DNA from: Citrobacter sedlakii NBRC 105722
Lineage (GTDB): Bacteria; Pseudomonadota; Gammaproteobacteria; Enterobacterales; Enterobacteriaceae
NCBI RefSeq assembly: GCF_000759835.1
Contig: NZ_BBNB01000007.1
Location: 1-64,000 of the forward strand
Length of the DNA stretch: 64,000 nt
Direction: 5' to 3'
In this document: in pieces, positions 1-9,212 of the stretch
Numbering within the stretch: position 1 is the first letter of the stretch
How the letters are laid out: every line of letters begins with the position of its first letter
Translations under genes and position numbers: made by a program
Notes under the pieces: generated by a model
What the model saw: the letters and a program-made list of their open reading frames with translations, nothing else
Database searches by the model: none
What the model was told of the DNA's origin: nothing

Positions 1-1
1 G

Positions 2-28
2 CTGAACAGGGTATCTGTCACACCGGCA
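2..28. repeat. 27-base direct repeat, left copy
   Basis: This copy matches bases 444-470 at 25 of 27 positions in the same orientation. The shared core reads AGGGTATCTGT followed, after one variable base, by ACACCGGCA. The copies start 442 bases apart and bracket a GC-rich segment. This could be a pair of attachment-type repeats, an end duplication of a lost mobile element, or two units of a tandem array continuing to the left of the window. The sequence alone does not decide. Confidence 0.6.
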
Positions 29-443
29 ACAGGTTGCGTTCCCCATACGGGCAGTGCTTCTCTGAACTTTCAGCACCCGTGAACGCGCAAGGGAGGCTCA
101 TCGCCGCCTCCCTTGCAACCCAGGCTCCAGGAGGGAAAATCGCCACTGCGTGGTGCATTCGCCTTTTGCCGTCTGCCTGTCGGGTCGGGGGCGAGCCTGC
201 CTCCCCGCAGGCCGCCCCCTCCGCCCGCTTCCCTGCGGGCGGCCCCGGTCAGCCGTCAACGGCTCATCGATTTTCACGCCGGACCGGATCATCGCTGCCA
301 CGCTCTGCTTTTCAGGAGGATGAGTTTCGCTGTGATGGGCTGAGCGCCTGCACGCCGCTGCGGAGGTCAGGCGCCCTGAGAGGCACAGAACATGGGGCGA
401 ACGGAACCTTTCTGCGGGGTTACATGGAGAGATATCCTGTAAT
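29..443. other. GC-rich hairpin-rich segment between direct repeats
   Basis: This segment has no gene I recognise. It is clearly richer in G and C than the AT-rich sdaA leader that follows. It holds a perfect 11-base-pair stem (87-97 with 106-116, 8-base loop) and a second strong inverted repeat (204-211 with 232-239) inside a run of C and G. Short open frames exist on both strands (34-447 plus, 98-301 minus), but their proteins are Arg/Pro/Ala-rich in the way random GC-rich DNA translates. It looks like an end fragment of a mobile or satellite element, or a structured noncoding element. Confidence 0.4.
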
Positions 444-470
444 CTGAAAAGGGTATCTGTTACACCGGCA
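444..470. repeat. 27-base direct repeat, right copy
   Basis: This is the right partner of the repeat at 2-28, with two mismatches. Just beyond it the composition drops to the AT-rich sdaA leader, so this copy marks the right boundary of the GC-rich segment. Confidence 0.6.
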
Positions 471-684
471 GGGAAATTACCCCCCTCAAGTCCCGCAAGC
501 TATACTTATCTTTACGCGCAAACAACACAACCTGAAACTCCCGTCACAACATTAGTAAAAACGCGGTTACTCATTAGTTTAATTCATGTGAATAGTTAAG
601 CTGATGCCGACGTTCCCTCTTACACTATGCGCAGTTATTACATCGTTTCTGGAAGTTTCCAGTCACCCTGTCAGGAGTATTATC
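471..684 (+). promoter_or_regulatory. sdaA leader and promoter region
   Basis: This is 214 bases of AT-rich noncoding DNA between the repeat element and sdaA. It ends in AGGAG at 673-677, seven bases before the GTG start at 685. It should carry the sdaA promoter. In E. coli sdaA responds to Lrp and leucine (established knowledge), but I could not assign an Lrp site. Confidence 0.45.
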
Positions 685-2049
685 GTGATTAGTCTATTCG
701 ACATGTTTAAGGTGGGGATTGGTCCCTCATCTTCCCATACTGTAGGGCCTATGAAGGCGGGTAAACAGTTCGTCGATGACCTGGTCGAAAAAGGATTACT
801 GGATAGCGTTACCCGTGTTGCCGTCGACGTGTATGGTTCACTGTCGCTCACGGGTAAAGGTCACCACACCGATATCGCCATTATTATGGGCCTGGCAGGC
901 AACGAACCTGCCACCGTAGATATTGACAGCATTCCGGGTTTCATTCGCGATGTTGAAAATCGCGGTCGCCTGCTGCTGGCGCAGGGCCAGCATGAAGTCG
1001 ACTTCCCGCAAAATGACGGGATGCGTTTTCACAATGGCAACCTGCCGCTGCATGAAAACGGCATGCAGATCCACGCCTACAGCGGGGATAACGTTGTCTA
1101 CAGCAAAACGTATTATTCTATCGGCGGGGGATTTATCGTCGATGAAGAACATTTCGGTCAGGACGCCGCCGGTGAAGTCAGTGTGCCGTATCCGTTCAAA
1201 TCGGCTACCGAACTGCTGGGCTTTTGCAACAGCACCGGTCTGTCGCTTTCAGGGCTGGCCATGCAAAACGAACTGGCGCTGCACAGCAAGAAAGAGATCG
1301 AAGACTATTTTGGTCACGTCTGGCAAACCATGCAGGCCTGTATCGATCGCGGGATGAACACCGAAGGCGTGCTGCCGGGGCCGTTACGCGTACCGCGCCG
1401 TGCTTCCGCGCTGCGCCGGATGCTGGTTTCCAGCGACAAGCTGTCCAGCGATCCGATGAACGTGATTGACTGGGTGAACATGTTTGCTCTCGCGGTCAAC
1501 GAAGAAAACGCTGCCGGTGGGCGCGTGGTTACCGCGCCGACAAACGGGGCGTGCGGGATCGTGCCTGCTGTGCTGGCCTATTACGATCACTTTATTGAGT
1601 CCGTCAGCCCGGATATCTATACCCGCTACTTCCTGGCGGCCGGGGCGATCGGCGCGCTGTATAAAATGAACGCCTCCATTTCCGGCGCGGAAGTGGGCTG
1701 TCAGGGTGAAGTCGGCGTGGCGTGTTCAATGGCTGCCGCAGGCCTGGCAGAACTGCTGGGCGCCAGTCCGGAGCAGGTATGCGTTGCCGCGGAAATCGGC
1801 ATGGAGCATAACCTGGGGCTGACCTGCGATCCGGTTGCCGGTCAGGTTCAGGTTCCGTGCATCGAGCGGAACGCCATTGCCTCGGTCAAAGCGATCAACG
1901 CTGCGCGGATGGCCATGCGCCGTACCAGCGCGCCCCGCGTCTCGCTGGATAAAGTCATCGAAACGATGTACGAAACCGGTAAAGACATGAACGCGAAATA
2001 CCGGGAAACCTCTCGCGGCGGTCTGGCGATCAAAGTGCAGTGTGACTAA
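685..2049 (+). CDS. sdaA: L-serine deaminase SdaA
   Basis: This enzyme converts L-serine to pyruvate and ammonia in the cytoplasm using an oxygen-sensitive [4Fe-4S] cluster. The 454-residue protein has the family length. The N-terminal beta domain opens MISLFDMFKVGIGPSSSHT. The C-terminal alpha domain carries the cysteine-containing segments expected to hold the cluster (GCQGEVGVACS and LTCDPVAGQVQVPC) and the TAPTNGACG substrate loop. The frame is open upstream to 604, but the GTG at 685 with AGGAG seven bases before it gives the K-12 protein length, so I use it. No neighbouring gene shares its operon. Identification rests on near-identity to E. coli SdaA as I remember it. Confidence 0.95.
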   Translation: MISLFDMFKVGIGPSSSHTVGPMKAGKQFVDDLVEKGLLDSVTRVAVDVYGSLSLTGKGHHTDIAIIMGLAGNEPATVDIDSIPGFIRDVENRGRLLLAQGQHEVDFPQNDGMRFHNGNLPLHENGMQIHAYSGDNVVYSKTYYSIGGGFIVDEEHFGQDAAGEVSVPYPFKSATELLGFCNSTGLSLSGLAMQNELALHSKKEIEDYFGHVWQTMQACIDRGMNTEGVLPGPLRVPRRASALRRMLVSSDKLSSDPMNVIDWVNMFALAVNEENAAGGRVVTAPTNGACGIVPAVLAYYDHFIESVSPDIYTRYFLAAGAIGALYKMNASISGAEVGCQGEVGVACSMAAAGLAELLGASPEQVCVAAEIGMEHNLGLTCDPVAGQVQVPCIERNAIASVKAINAARMAMRRTSAPRVSLDKVIETMYETGKDMNAKYRETSRGGLAIKVQCD

Positions 2050-2198
2050 GCCCGCCCACTCACACGCATAATTTTCCTTTCGCCCATCTGCCACGGATGG
2101 GCGAAATTTTTTGCCCTCTCTCGTCGGCCCGCATTTTCCCCACTACACTTGCTCTGTTACGGTTGGCTTTTGTGGCCGACGGTTTTCGGGTGGCCTGC

Positions 2199-3797
2199 AT
2201 GCAGACAGCACAACGGATCATAAAAAAATATCGCCGCAGACGTTTTATTCTTTGCACGCTTTGTGCGCTGGCGACACTCATTCTAACGCTGAGCGTTCGA
2301 TTTATTTCGGAGCGGAATTTAAATCAGCAGCGCACCGCCACCTTTGCCTCCCGCGCGGTGGCCTCACTGGATGAGATCCTCCGTCCCCTGCAAAACGGAC
2401 GCGACAATCTGCTGCCTTTAATTGGGCTTCCCTGCGCCTCGGCGCACCTGCCTTTACGTAAAGAGGTCGCCCGGCTGCAAACGGTACGGGCTATCGCGCT
2501 GGTGCGAAACGGCGTGCTGTATTGCTCCAGCGTGCTTGGCCTGCGCGATGTTCCGATCCGCCAGCTTCAGCCCGATCTCCCAGTTGCGGATGCCAGGCTG
2601 TTGCTTTCCACAGACGCGGTACTTATTGCTGGCACCCCTATTCTGATCCAGTGGTATCCCGCTTCGCCCGATGGCAAAGACGGTCTGCTGGAGGTGATAA
2701 ACATCGACCTGCTCATCTCTTTATTGCTGGAGCCGCGAAAACCGCAAATTACCCACGCCAGTCTGACGGTCGGCAACCGCCATCTCCTTTACGGTAAGGG
2801 TGTCGTCGCTACTCTGCCTCCTCTCGATGGAGATGAGCGCTATCAACGTCACTCGCAGCACTTTCCCTTTACCATCAGCGTCACCGGCCCGGGTGCAGAG
2901 GCGCTGGCGTTGAGGACGTTACCGACCCAGTTGCCGCTGGCCCTCCTGCTAAGCCTGCTGGTGGGGTATCTCATGTGGCTGGTCACCGCCAACCGGGTGA
3001 GTTTCTCCTGGGAAATTAACCTCGCCATCGCCCAGCGGGAGTTTGAACTGTTCTGCCAGCCGCTACTGGACGCGCACACGCAGCAGTGTACAGGGGTGGA
3101 AATCTTGCTGCGCTGGAATAACCCCCGTCAGGGCTGGATCTCACCGGACGTGTTTATTCCAATCGCGGAAGAACATCATCTCATCGCGCCGTTGACCCGG
3201 TATGTGATAGCGGAAACCATTCGGCAACGGCATTTTTTCCCGATGAGCCACCAGTTTCATATCGGCATCAACGTTGCCGCCAGCCACTTTCATAAGGGTG
3301 AGTTACTGAGGGATCTGGACCAGTACTGGTTCAGCGCACAGCCTGTGCAGCAACTGGTTATTGAACTGACGGAACGCGATGCCCTGCGGGATGTGGACTA
3401 TCGTACCGTTCGCGAAATGCAGCGCCAGCATATCAAACTGGCGATCGATGATTTCGGCACCGGTAATAGCTCGCTGTCATGGCTGGAAAAGCTGCGCCCG
3501 GACGTGCTGAAAATTGATAAGTCGTTCACCCATGCCATTGGCACCGACGCCGTTAACTCGACGGTGACCGACATTATTATCGCCCTCGGGCAACGACTGA
3601 ACATTGAACTGGTCGCGGAAGGAGTGGAAACGCAGGAACAGGCGCAGTATTTGCGCCGTCATGGCGTGCATTTGCTGCAAGGCTATCTTTATGCGAAACC
3701 CATGCCGCTGCGTGATTTTCCGCAGTGGCTGGCGGGAAGCCTGCCGCCTCCCGCCAGGCATAACGGACGCATGACACCCGTGATACCGCTGCGCTAG
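2199..3797 (+). CDS. yoaD: CSS-motif EAL phosphodiesterase (YoaD/PdeD)
   Basis: This is an inner-membrane enzyme that should hydrolyse cyclic di-GMP. In the 532-residue protein a first membrane segment (about 16-36) precedes a periplasmic domain with a CSS motif near residue 110 (LYCSS) and another Cys at 79. A second membrane segment (about 242-264) precedes a cytoplasmic EAL domain. The EAL domain keeps the signature as EILLRW at about 301, then NVAASHF, ELTERDA, IDDFGTG, LKIDKSF and AEGVETQ, so it looks catalytically competent. In this family the CSS cysteines form a disulfide that tunes activity through DsbA/DsbB (established). The frame is open from 2097; ATG 2199 gives the K-12 length. 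It converges with yoaE. Confidence 0.92.
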   Translation: MQTAQRIIKKYRRRRFILCTLCALATLILTLSVRFISERNLNQQRTATFASRAVASLDEILRPLQNGRDNLLPLIGLPCASAHLPLRKEVARLQTVRAIALVRNGVLYCSSVLGLRDVPIRQLQPDLPVADARLLLSTDAVLIAGTPILIQWYPASPDGKDGLLEVINIDLLISLLLEPRKPQITHASLTVGNRHLLYGKGVVATLPPLDGDERYQRHSQHFPFTISVTGPGAEALALRTLPTQLPLALLLSLLVGYLMWLVTANRVSFSWEINLAIAQREFELFCQPLLDAHTQQCTGVEILLRWNNPRQGWISPDVFIPIAEEHHLIAPLTRYVIAETIRQRHFFPMSHQFHIGINVAASHFHKGELLRDLDQYWFSAQPVQQLVIELTERDALRDVDYRTVREMQRQHIKLAIDDFGTGNSSLSWLEKLRPDVLKIDKSFTHAIGTDAVNSTVTDIIIALGQRLNIELVAEGVETQEQAQYLRRHGVHLLQGYLYAKPMPLRDFPQWLAGSLPPPARHNGRMTPVIPLR

Positions 3798-3803
3798 AGG
3801 CGA

Positions 3804-5363
3804 TTACTCCTCTTCGTCGTGCGCAGGTTGCTCTTTAACAATTCGCACCAGATCCACGCGATAGTCGTTAGCGTCGACAATGGTAATGCTGAGCGGGGCG
3901 ACCTCAACCACCTCTCCAACATGGGGGATGTGTCCCTTCGCAGCAATCACCAGACCGGCCACCGTCGCGATATCTTCATCCTCATTAACCAAATTATCCA
4001 CCGCCAGCGCCTGTTGCAACGCGTGGAGATCGGTGCCGCCTTTCACTAACCAGCCGTTACCGTCAGCGGTGATTTCCGGCGTTTCGTCAGCATCCGGGAA
4101 CTCTCCGGCGATAGCTTCCAGCACGTCCAGCGGCGTCACCAGCCCCTGTACGACGCCAAACTCGTTGGTGACGATCACAAAACTGCCGCGGGCGCGGCGC
4201 AGTACGCCGAGCAGGTTGATAGGATCCAGCGTTTCCGGGACCACTATCGCAGGCGAAGCCGAGGCGATCGCCGCCACGTCAACGCCCTCTTCCAGCGCCA
4301 CCAACAATTCTTTCGCCCGCACGATACCAATGATCTCATCCAGTTCGCCACGGCACACCGGGAACAGGCTATGCGGCGAAGAAAGCAGTTGCTCGCGAAT
4401 TTCATTCACGCTCAGGTTCGCGTCCACCCAACTGATTTCCCCGCGCGGCGTCATGATACCGCGCAGCGAGCGCTGGGCCAGGGTCAGGACGCCGTTAATC
4501 ATATAGCGTTCTTCTTCCGCAAATGCGCCTTCCGGAATGGGCACCGCTGTCTGGCTGTCCGGCTCATGGGCCACGGCAGCCTGGCGTTTACCGCCCATCA
4601 AACGCAGGATGGCGTCGGCGGTACGGGCGCGCAGCGGTAGCGTTGACTGATGGCGAATGAAGTTGCGACGCGCAATCTGATTAAACACCTCAATGATGAT
4701 CGAGAAACCAATCGCCGCGTACAGATACCCTTTCGGTATATGGAAACCAAAACCTTCCGCCACGAGGCTCAGACCGATCATCAGCAGGAAGCTGAGACAG
4801 AGCACCACCACCGTTGGGTGCTGGTTGACGAAACGGGTCAGCGGCTTCGACGCCAGCAGCATTACCGCCATGGCGATCACCACGGCCGCCATCATCACCG
4901 GCAGATGGTTCACCATACCGACCGCGGTAATCACCGCATCAAGTGAGAACACGGCGTCAAGAATAACGATCTGCGTGACCACCACCCAGAAACTGGCGTA
5001 GCCTTTTCCATGCCCTGAATCGTGCTCACGGTTTTCCAGCCGTTCATGCAGTTCTGTTGTCGCCTTGAACAGCAGGAATATCCCCCCCAGCAGCATAATC
5101 AGGTCGCGGCCAGAGAAGGTGAAATCCATAACGGAGAACAGCGGTTTGGTCAGGGTCACCATCCAGGAAATGATGGACAGTAGCGCCAGGCGCATAATCA
5201 GCGCGAGCGATAAACCGATAAGGCGCGCTTTGTCACGCTGCTTTGGCGGCAGCTTATCCGCAAGAATTGCAATAAAGACCAGGTTATCGATACCCAGAAC
5301 AATTTCAAGAACGACGAGCGTGAGCAAACCCGCCCAAATTGAAGGGTCCATTAAGAATTCCAT
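3804..5363 (-). CDS. yoaE: TerC-type membrane protein with CBS and CorC domains (YoaE)
   Basis: This 519-residue inner-membrane protein has function not firmly known. Residues about 1-240 form a TerC-like bundle of seven hydrophobic segments with acidic membrane motifs ([21 protein letters not shown]) typical of proteins linked to metal ion handling. After a charged linker, a CBS pair follows (about 300-420, with [11 protein letters not shown] and PLDVLEAI) and then a CorC/HlyC-type domain at the end ([13 protein letters not shown]). The acidic tail is also characteristic. The gene converges with yoaD, six bases apart, and diverges from manX. Assignment is by close resemblance to E. coli YoaE. 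A manganese or other divalent-cation role is family-level inference only. Confidence 0.9.
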   Translation of the reverse strand: MEFLMDPSIWAGLLTLVVLEIVLGIDNLVFIAILADKLPPKQRDKARLIGLSLALIMRLALLSIISWMVTLTKPLFSVMDFTFSGRDLIMLLGGIFLLFKATTELHERLENREHDSGHGKGYASFWVVVTQIVILDAVFSLDAVITAVGMVNHLPVMMAAVVIAMAVMLLASKPLTRFVNQHPTVVVLCLSFLLMIGLSLVAEGFGFHIPKGYLYAAIGFSIIIEVFNQIARRNFIRHQSTLPLRARTADAILRLMGGKRQAAVAHEPDSQTAVPIPEGAFAEEERYMINGVLTLAQRSLRGIMTPRGEISWVDANLSVNEIREQLLSSPHSLFPVCRGELDEIIGIVRAKELLVALEEGVDVAAIASASPAIVVPETLDPINLLGVLRRARGSFVIVTNEFGVVQGLVTPLDVLEAIAGEFPDADETPEITADGNGWLVKGGTDLHALQQALAVDNLVNEDEDIATVAGLVIAAKGHIPHVGEVVEVAPLSITIVDANDYRVDLVRIVKEQPAHDEEE

Positions 5364-5644
5364 GACAAGCTCCTGCTTAAGGAATGGTTAACAGGCGATA
5401 CGGCAATATGCAGACGAAAAGTGTGACACGAAATGCCAGACTGGCAGGCGCGTTGCGGCCTGAAAGTGAAATGACGTCGGTGACGATCCATATAGCGGGC
5501 TGGTGCCCTATACTCCTGATAAGTTAAACGGACGTTAAACATAACAGAGAGAATGCATTTTTGGCAAAGATTTACCTTCCTTTGCAATGAAATGTAACGG
5601 GGATATTTTACTCTACGAAATTTCTCATCGGCGAAAGCTAAATT

Positions 5645-5690
5645 ACGGATCTTCATCACATAAAATATTTTTTTCGATATCTAAAATAAT
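5645..5690 (+). promoter_or_regulatory. Likely Mlc and CRP sites of the manXYZ promoter
   Basis: This lies in the 442-base gap between yoaE and manX. An AT-rich imperfect dyad centred on CGATAT (5665-5690, left arm T-rich, right arm CTAAAATAA) resembles Mlc/NagC operators. Just upstream, 5645-5660 ends in a perfect CRP right half-site (TCACA) with a poor left half. E. coli manXYZ is activated by CRP and repressed by Mlc and NagC (established). The assignment here is by pattern. The rest of the gap shows no gene. Confidence 0.45.
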
Positions 5691-5805
5691 TCACGAAACT
5701 CATTGCTTTTTCATTGTAACCCTTATCTGAATCGATTCGATTGCGGACGACGATTCAAATACATCTTACTGAATGATGTGTTAACGATAATAAAGGAGGT
5801 AGCAA

Positions 5806-6774
5806 GTGACCATTGCTATTGTGATAGGCACACATGGTTGGGCTGCAGAGCAGTTACTCAAAACAGCAGAGATGTTGTTAGGTGAGCAGGAAAACGTCGG
5901 CTGGATCGATTTCGTTCCTGGTGAAAACGCTGAGACACTGATCGAAAAGTACAACGCTCAGCTAGCAAAACTCGACACCAGCAACGGCGTGCTGTTTCTC
6001 GTCGATACGTGGGGTGGCAGTCCGTTTAACGCTGCCAGCCGCATTGTCGTCGACAAAGAGCATTACGAAGTGATCGCTGGCGTCAATATTCCTATGCTGG
6101 TTGAAACCTTTATGGCGCGAGACGACAACCCGAGCTTTGACGAGCTGGTGCAGCTTGCTGTCGAAACCGGTCGCGAAGGCGTGAAAGCGCTGAAAGCGAA
6201 ACCGGTTGAAACGGCGGCGCCTGCGCCTGTCGCCGCTGCGCCTAAAGCGGCGGCCCCCGCGAAGCCGATGGGACCGAATGATTATATGGTGATTGGCCTT
6301 GCGCGCATTGATGACCGTTTAATCCACGGTCAGGTGGCGACCCGCTGGACTAAAGAAACGAACGTGACCCGCATTATCGTCGTCAGCGACGAAGTGGCTG
6401 CGGATACCGTGCGTAAAACACTGTTAACCCAGGTCGCTCCGCCCGGCGTGACGGCCCATGTGGTTGACGTCGCCAAGATGATTCGCGTTTACAACAACCC
6501 GAAATATGCCGGCGAGCGTGTGATGCTGCTGTTCACTAACCCGACCGACGTCGAACGTATTGTGGAAGGCGGCGTGAAGATCACCTCTGTCAACATTGGC
6601 GGTATGGCTTTCCGTCAGGGTAAAACCCAGGTGAACAACGCAATCTCCGTCGATGCGAAAGATATCGAAGCCTTCAATAAACTCAACGCGCGCGGGATTG
6701 AACTTGAAGCGCGGAAAGTTTCCACCGATCCAAAACTGAAAATGATGGATTTGATCGCCAAAGTGGGCAAGTAA
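5806..6774 (+). CDS. manX: Mannose PTS EIIAB subunit ManX
   Basis: This cytoplasmic IIAB component of the mannose/glucose/glucosamine phosphotransferase system passes phosphate from HPr to the incoming sugar. In the 322-residue protein domain IIA starts at the N-terminus with His10 in VIGTHGWAA as first phosphoacceptor. An Ala/Pro-rich hinge (about 133-157) follows, then domain IIB with His174 in RIDDRLIHGQVATRW. The GTG start is fixed by an excellent ribosome-binding site AAAGGAGGT ending five bases upstream. It is first of three genes with manY and manZ. In E. coli the transcript is also controlled by the small RNA SgrS (established), not checked here. Confidence 0.97.
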   Translation: MTIAIVIGTHGWAAEQLLKTAEMLLGEQENVGWIDFVPGENAETLIEKYNAQLAKLDTSNGVLFLVDTWGGSPFNAASRIVVDKEHYEVIAGVNIPMLVETFMARDDNPSFDELVQLAVETGREGVKALKAKPVETAAPAPVAAAPKAAAPAKPMGPNDYMVIGLARIDDRLIHGQVATRWTKETNVTRIIVVSDEVAADTVRKTLLTQVAPPGVTAHVVDVAKMIRVYNNPKYAGERVMLLFTNPTDVERIVEGGVKITSVNIGGMAFRQGKTQVNNAISVDAKDIEAFNKLNARGIELEARKVSTDPKLKMMDLIAKVGK

Positions 6775-6831
6775 CCACCGGCATTTAATTAGCTTTCACA
6801 CATATGTCTGTATAGCAATAGGAGAAGTACA

Positions 6832-7632
6832 ATGGAGATTACCACTCTTCAGATTGTGCTGGTGTTCATCGTCGCATGTATCGCGGGTATGGAGTCGGTA
6901 CTTGATGAATTTCAGTTCCACCGCCCACTGGTGGCCTGTACGCTCATTGGCGCCGTTCTCGGGGATATGAAAACCGGTATTATCATCGGTGGTACCCTGG
7001 AAATGATCGCGCTGGGCTGGATGAACATCGGTGCTGCGGTCGCACCGGATGCCGCACTGGCCTCTATTATCTCGACCGTTCTGGTTATCGCGGGTCATCA
7101 AAGCATTGGCGCCGGTATTGCGCTGGCGATCCCGCTGGCCGCGGCAGGCCAGGTGCTGACCATTATCGTTCGTACCATCACTGTCGCATTCCAGCACGCT
7201 GCGGATAAAGCCGCGGAAAGCGGCAACCTGACGGCGCTCTCCTGGCTACACGTTTCCTCTCTGTTCCTGCAGGCGATGCGTATCGCTATCCCGGCGGTGA
7301 TCGTGGCGATCTCCGTAGGCACCAGCGAAGTTCAGGGCATGCTGAACGCGATTCCGGAAGTGGTGACAGGCGGTCTGAACATCGCCGGCGGTATGATTGT
7401 GGTCGTCGGTTACGCGATGGTCATCAATATGATGCGCGCAGGCTATTTGATGCCGTTCTTCTACCTCGGCTTCGTCACTGCGGCGTTTACTAACTTCAAC
7501 CTGGTTGCTCTGGGTGTGATTGGCGCGGTCATGGCCATCCTCTACATTCAGTTGAGCCCGAAATATAACCGTGTCGCAGGTGCGCCAGTACAGGCCGCGG
7601 GTAACAACGATCTCGATAACGAACTGGACTAA
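6832..7632 (+). CDS. manY: Mannose PTS EIIC permease ManY
   Basis: This 266-residue integral membrane subunit of the mannose PTS forms the sugar channel with ManZ. Long hydrophobic segments run through most of the protein, including the family landmarks VLDEFQFHRPLVA near the N-terminus and an internal stretch rich in Gly and Ala. It starts 57 bases after manX with AGGAG upstream of the ATG. ManY and ManZ are also the entry route for phage lambda DNA and some bacteriocins in E. coli (established). It is intact and of normal length. Confidence 0.97.
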   Translation: MEITTLQIVLVFIVACIAGMESVLDEFQFHRPLVACTLIGAVLGDMKTGIIIGGTLEMIALGWMNIGAAVAPDAALASIISTVLVIAGHQSIGAGIALAIPLAAAGQVLTIIVRTITVAFQHAADKAAESGNLTALSWLHVSSLFLQAMRIAIPAVIVAISVGTSEVQGMLNAIPEVVTGGLNIAGGMIVVVGYAMVINMMRAGYLMPFFYLGFVTAAFTNFNLVALGVIGAVMAILYIQLSPKYNRVAGAPVQAAGNNDLDNELD

Positions 7633-7644
7633 CAGGTGAACGAA

Positions 7645-8496
7645 ATGGTTGATATGACTAAAACTACCACCGAGAAAAAACTCACTCAGAGTGACATTCG
7701 TGGCGTGTTCATCCGTTCTAACCTGTTTCAGGGTTCATGGAACTTCGAACGTATGCAGGCGCTGGGTTTCTGCTTCTCCATGGTACCGGCCATTCGCCGT
7801 CTGTATCCGGAGAACAACGATGCGCGTAAGCAGGCCATCAAACGTCACCTGGAATTCTTTAATACCCATCCGTACGTTGCCGCACCGGTTCTCGGCGTCA
7901 CGCTGGCGATGGAAGAACAGCGCGCCAACGGCGCAGAGATTGACGATGGCGCGATCAACGGTATCAAAGTCGGTCTGATGGGACCGCTGGCGGGCGTCGG
8001 CGACCCGATTTTCTGGGGTACCGTACGTCCGGTATTCGCGGCATTAGGCGCCGGGATCGCGATGAGCGGTAGCCTGCTTGGTCCGTTGCTGTTCTTCATT
8101 CTGTTTAACCTGGTGCGCCTGGCGACCCGCTACTACGGCGTGGCCTACGGTTACCGTAAAGGCGTCGATATCGTTAAGGATATGGGCGGCGGCTTCCTGC
8201 AAAAACTGACTGAGGGGGCGTCAATCCTCGGCCTGTTTGTCATGGGGGCGTTGGTGAACAAGTGGACGCACGTCAATATTCCACTGGTGGTTTCCACGAT
8301 CACCGGTCAGGACGGACAGACCCGCGTCACCACTGTTCAGACCATCCTCGACCAGTTGATGCCGGGCCTGGTGCCGCTGCTGCTGACCTTCGCCTGTATG
8401 TGGCTGCTGCGTAAGAAAGTTAACCCGCTGTGGATTATCGTTGGCTTCTTCGTCATCGGTATCGCAGGTTACGCCGTCGGCCTGCTGGGCCAGTAA
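7645..8496 (+). CDS. manZ: Mannose PTS EIID subunit ManZ
   Basis: This second membrane subunit (IID) of the mannose PTS partners ManY. The 283-residue protein has the family segments FIRSNLFQGSWNFERMQ and GLMGPLAGVGDPIFWGT, with membrane helices toward the C-terminus. A GTG at 7636 could also begin the frame, but ATG 7645 gives the K-12 length and has CAGGT at a good distance, so I use it. It follows manY by 12 bases and ends the operon before the terminator at 8514-8537. Confidence 0.96.
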   Translation: MVDMTKTTTEKKLTQSDIRGVFIRSNLFQGSWNFERMQALGFCFSMVPAIRRLYPENNDARKQAIKRHLEFFNTHPYVAAPVLGVTLAMEEQRANGAEIDDGAINGIKVGLMGPLAGVGDPIFWGTVRPVFAALGAGIAMSGSLLGPLLFFILFNLVRLATRYYGVAYGYRKGVDIVKDMGGGFLQKLTEGASILGLFVMGALVNKWTHVNIPLVVSTITGQDGQTRVTTVQTILDQLMPGLVPLLLTFACMWLLRKKVNPLWIIVGFFVIGIAGYAVGLLGQ

Positions 8497-8513
8497 GACT
8501 GTTGTACACTACT

Positions 8514-8537
8514 GGGGCCAAACGGCCCCGTTTTTAT
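8514..8537 (+). terminator. Terminator after manXYZ
   Basis: A stem GGGGCC / GGCCCC with loop AAAC is followed by a T-rich tract, 18 bases after the manZ stop and just ahead of yobD. It is a clear intrinsic terminator. Some readthrough into yobD is possible, since yobD starts only 17 bases further on. Confidence 0.9.
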
Positions 8538-8553
8538 TTTCTCTGGAGGACAG

Positions 8554-9012
8554 ATGTCGATCACGGACCTGGTGCTGGTTTTCTTTATCGCCGCGTTACT
8601 GGCATACGCGATTTACGATCAGTTCATCATGCCCCGCCGCAACGGCCCCACTCTGCTTGCTATCCCCCTGCTGCGTCGGGGACGCGTGGACAGCGTTATT
8701 TTCATCGGTTTACTCGCCATTCTGATCTACAACAACGTCACCAGCCATGGGGCAATTCTGACCACCTGGTTATTATGCGCGCTGGCGTTGATGGGCTTTT
8801 ATATTTTCTGGATCCGCGCGCCCAGAATCATCTTCAAGCAGCAAGGCTTTTTCTTCGCCAATGTGTGGATAGAATATAACCGGATTAAAGAGATGAATTT
8901 ATCGGAAGATGGCGTTCTGGTGATGCAATTAGAGCAACGGCGTTTACTCATTCGCGTTCGGAATATCGATGACCTCGAAAAAATATATAAACTTCTTGTT
9001 TCCTCTCAGTGA
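8554..9012 (+). CDS. yobD: Conserved membrane protein YobD (DUF986)
   Basis: This 152-residue inner-membrane protein is of unknown function. Three hydrophobic segments are visible (about 5-22, 45-62 and 70-88), followed by a soluble C-terminal domain of about 60 residues that starts with [12 protein letters not shown]. The ribosome-binding site CTGGAGGA lies directly upstream of the ATG. It sits between manZ and mntP as in E. coli. Nothing in the sequence says what it does. Confidence 0.93.
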   Translation: MSITDLVLVFFIAALLAYAIYDQFIMPRRNGPTLLAIPLLRRGRVDSVIFIGLLAILIYNNVTSHGAILTTWLLCALALMGFYIFWIRAPRIIFKQQGFFFANVWIEYNRIKEMNLSEDGVLVMQLEQRRLLIRVRNIDDLEKIYKLLVSSQ

Positions 9013-9020
9013 GTTACAGT

Positions 9021-9040
9021 TATAGCCTGGGCAATGTTTT
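9021..9040 (-). promoter_or_regulatory. MntR-like box 1 upstream of mntP
   Basis: Read on the minus strand this is AAAACATTGCCCAGGCTATA, close to the enterobacterial MntR operator pattern (AAACATAGC, a short spacer, then GCTATGTTT). It matches box 2 (9059-9078) at 18 of 20 bases in the opposite orientation. MntR with manganese activates mntP in E. coli (established). The two boxes could also pair as a long RNA or DNA stem. Confidence 0.6.
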
Positions 9041-9058
9041 ACTGTGTTTCTGGTAATC

Positions 9059-9078
9059 AAAACATAGCTCAGGCTATA
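9059..9078 (+). promoter_or_regulatory. MntR-like box 2 upstream of mntP
   Basis: The sequence AAAACATAGCTCAGGCTATA is an almost consensus MntR operator. It lies 38 bases from box 1 in inverted orientation, between the yobD stop and the mntP riboswitch. This is the better of the two boxes and probably the main MntR site. Confidence 0.7.
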
Positions 9079-9212
9079 TATCCGCTTCGGAAATGTTATT
9101 TATTTTAACGTTTTTTCAAAAATTAAAGTCAAATGAAAATCGTTTGCAATTAGAAGTCAAATAATATTTCCCCGCAGTTGTTTTATATTCTCAAAATATG
9201 TTAAGGTTGCGC

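Noticed and set aside
34..447. 137-residue plus-strand open frame at the left edge
   Set aside because: It spans the GC-rich hairpin segment, overlaps frames on both strands, and encodes a low-complexity Arg/Pro/Ala protein with no recognisable domain or ribosome-binding site.
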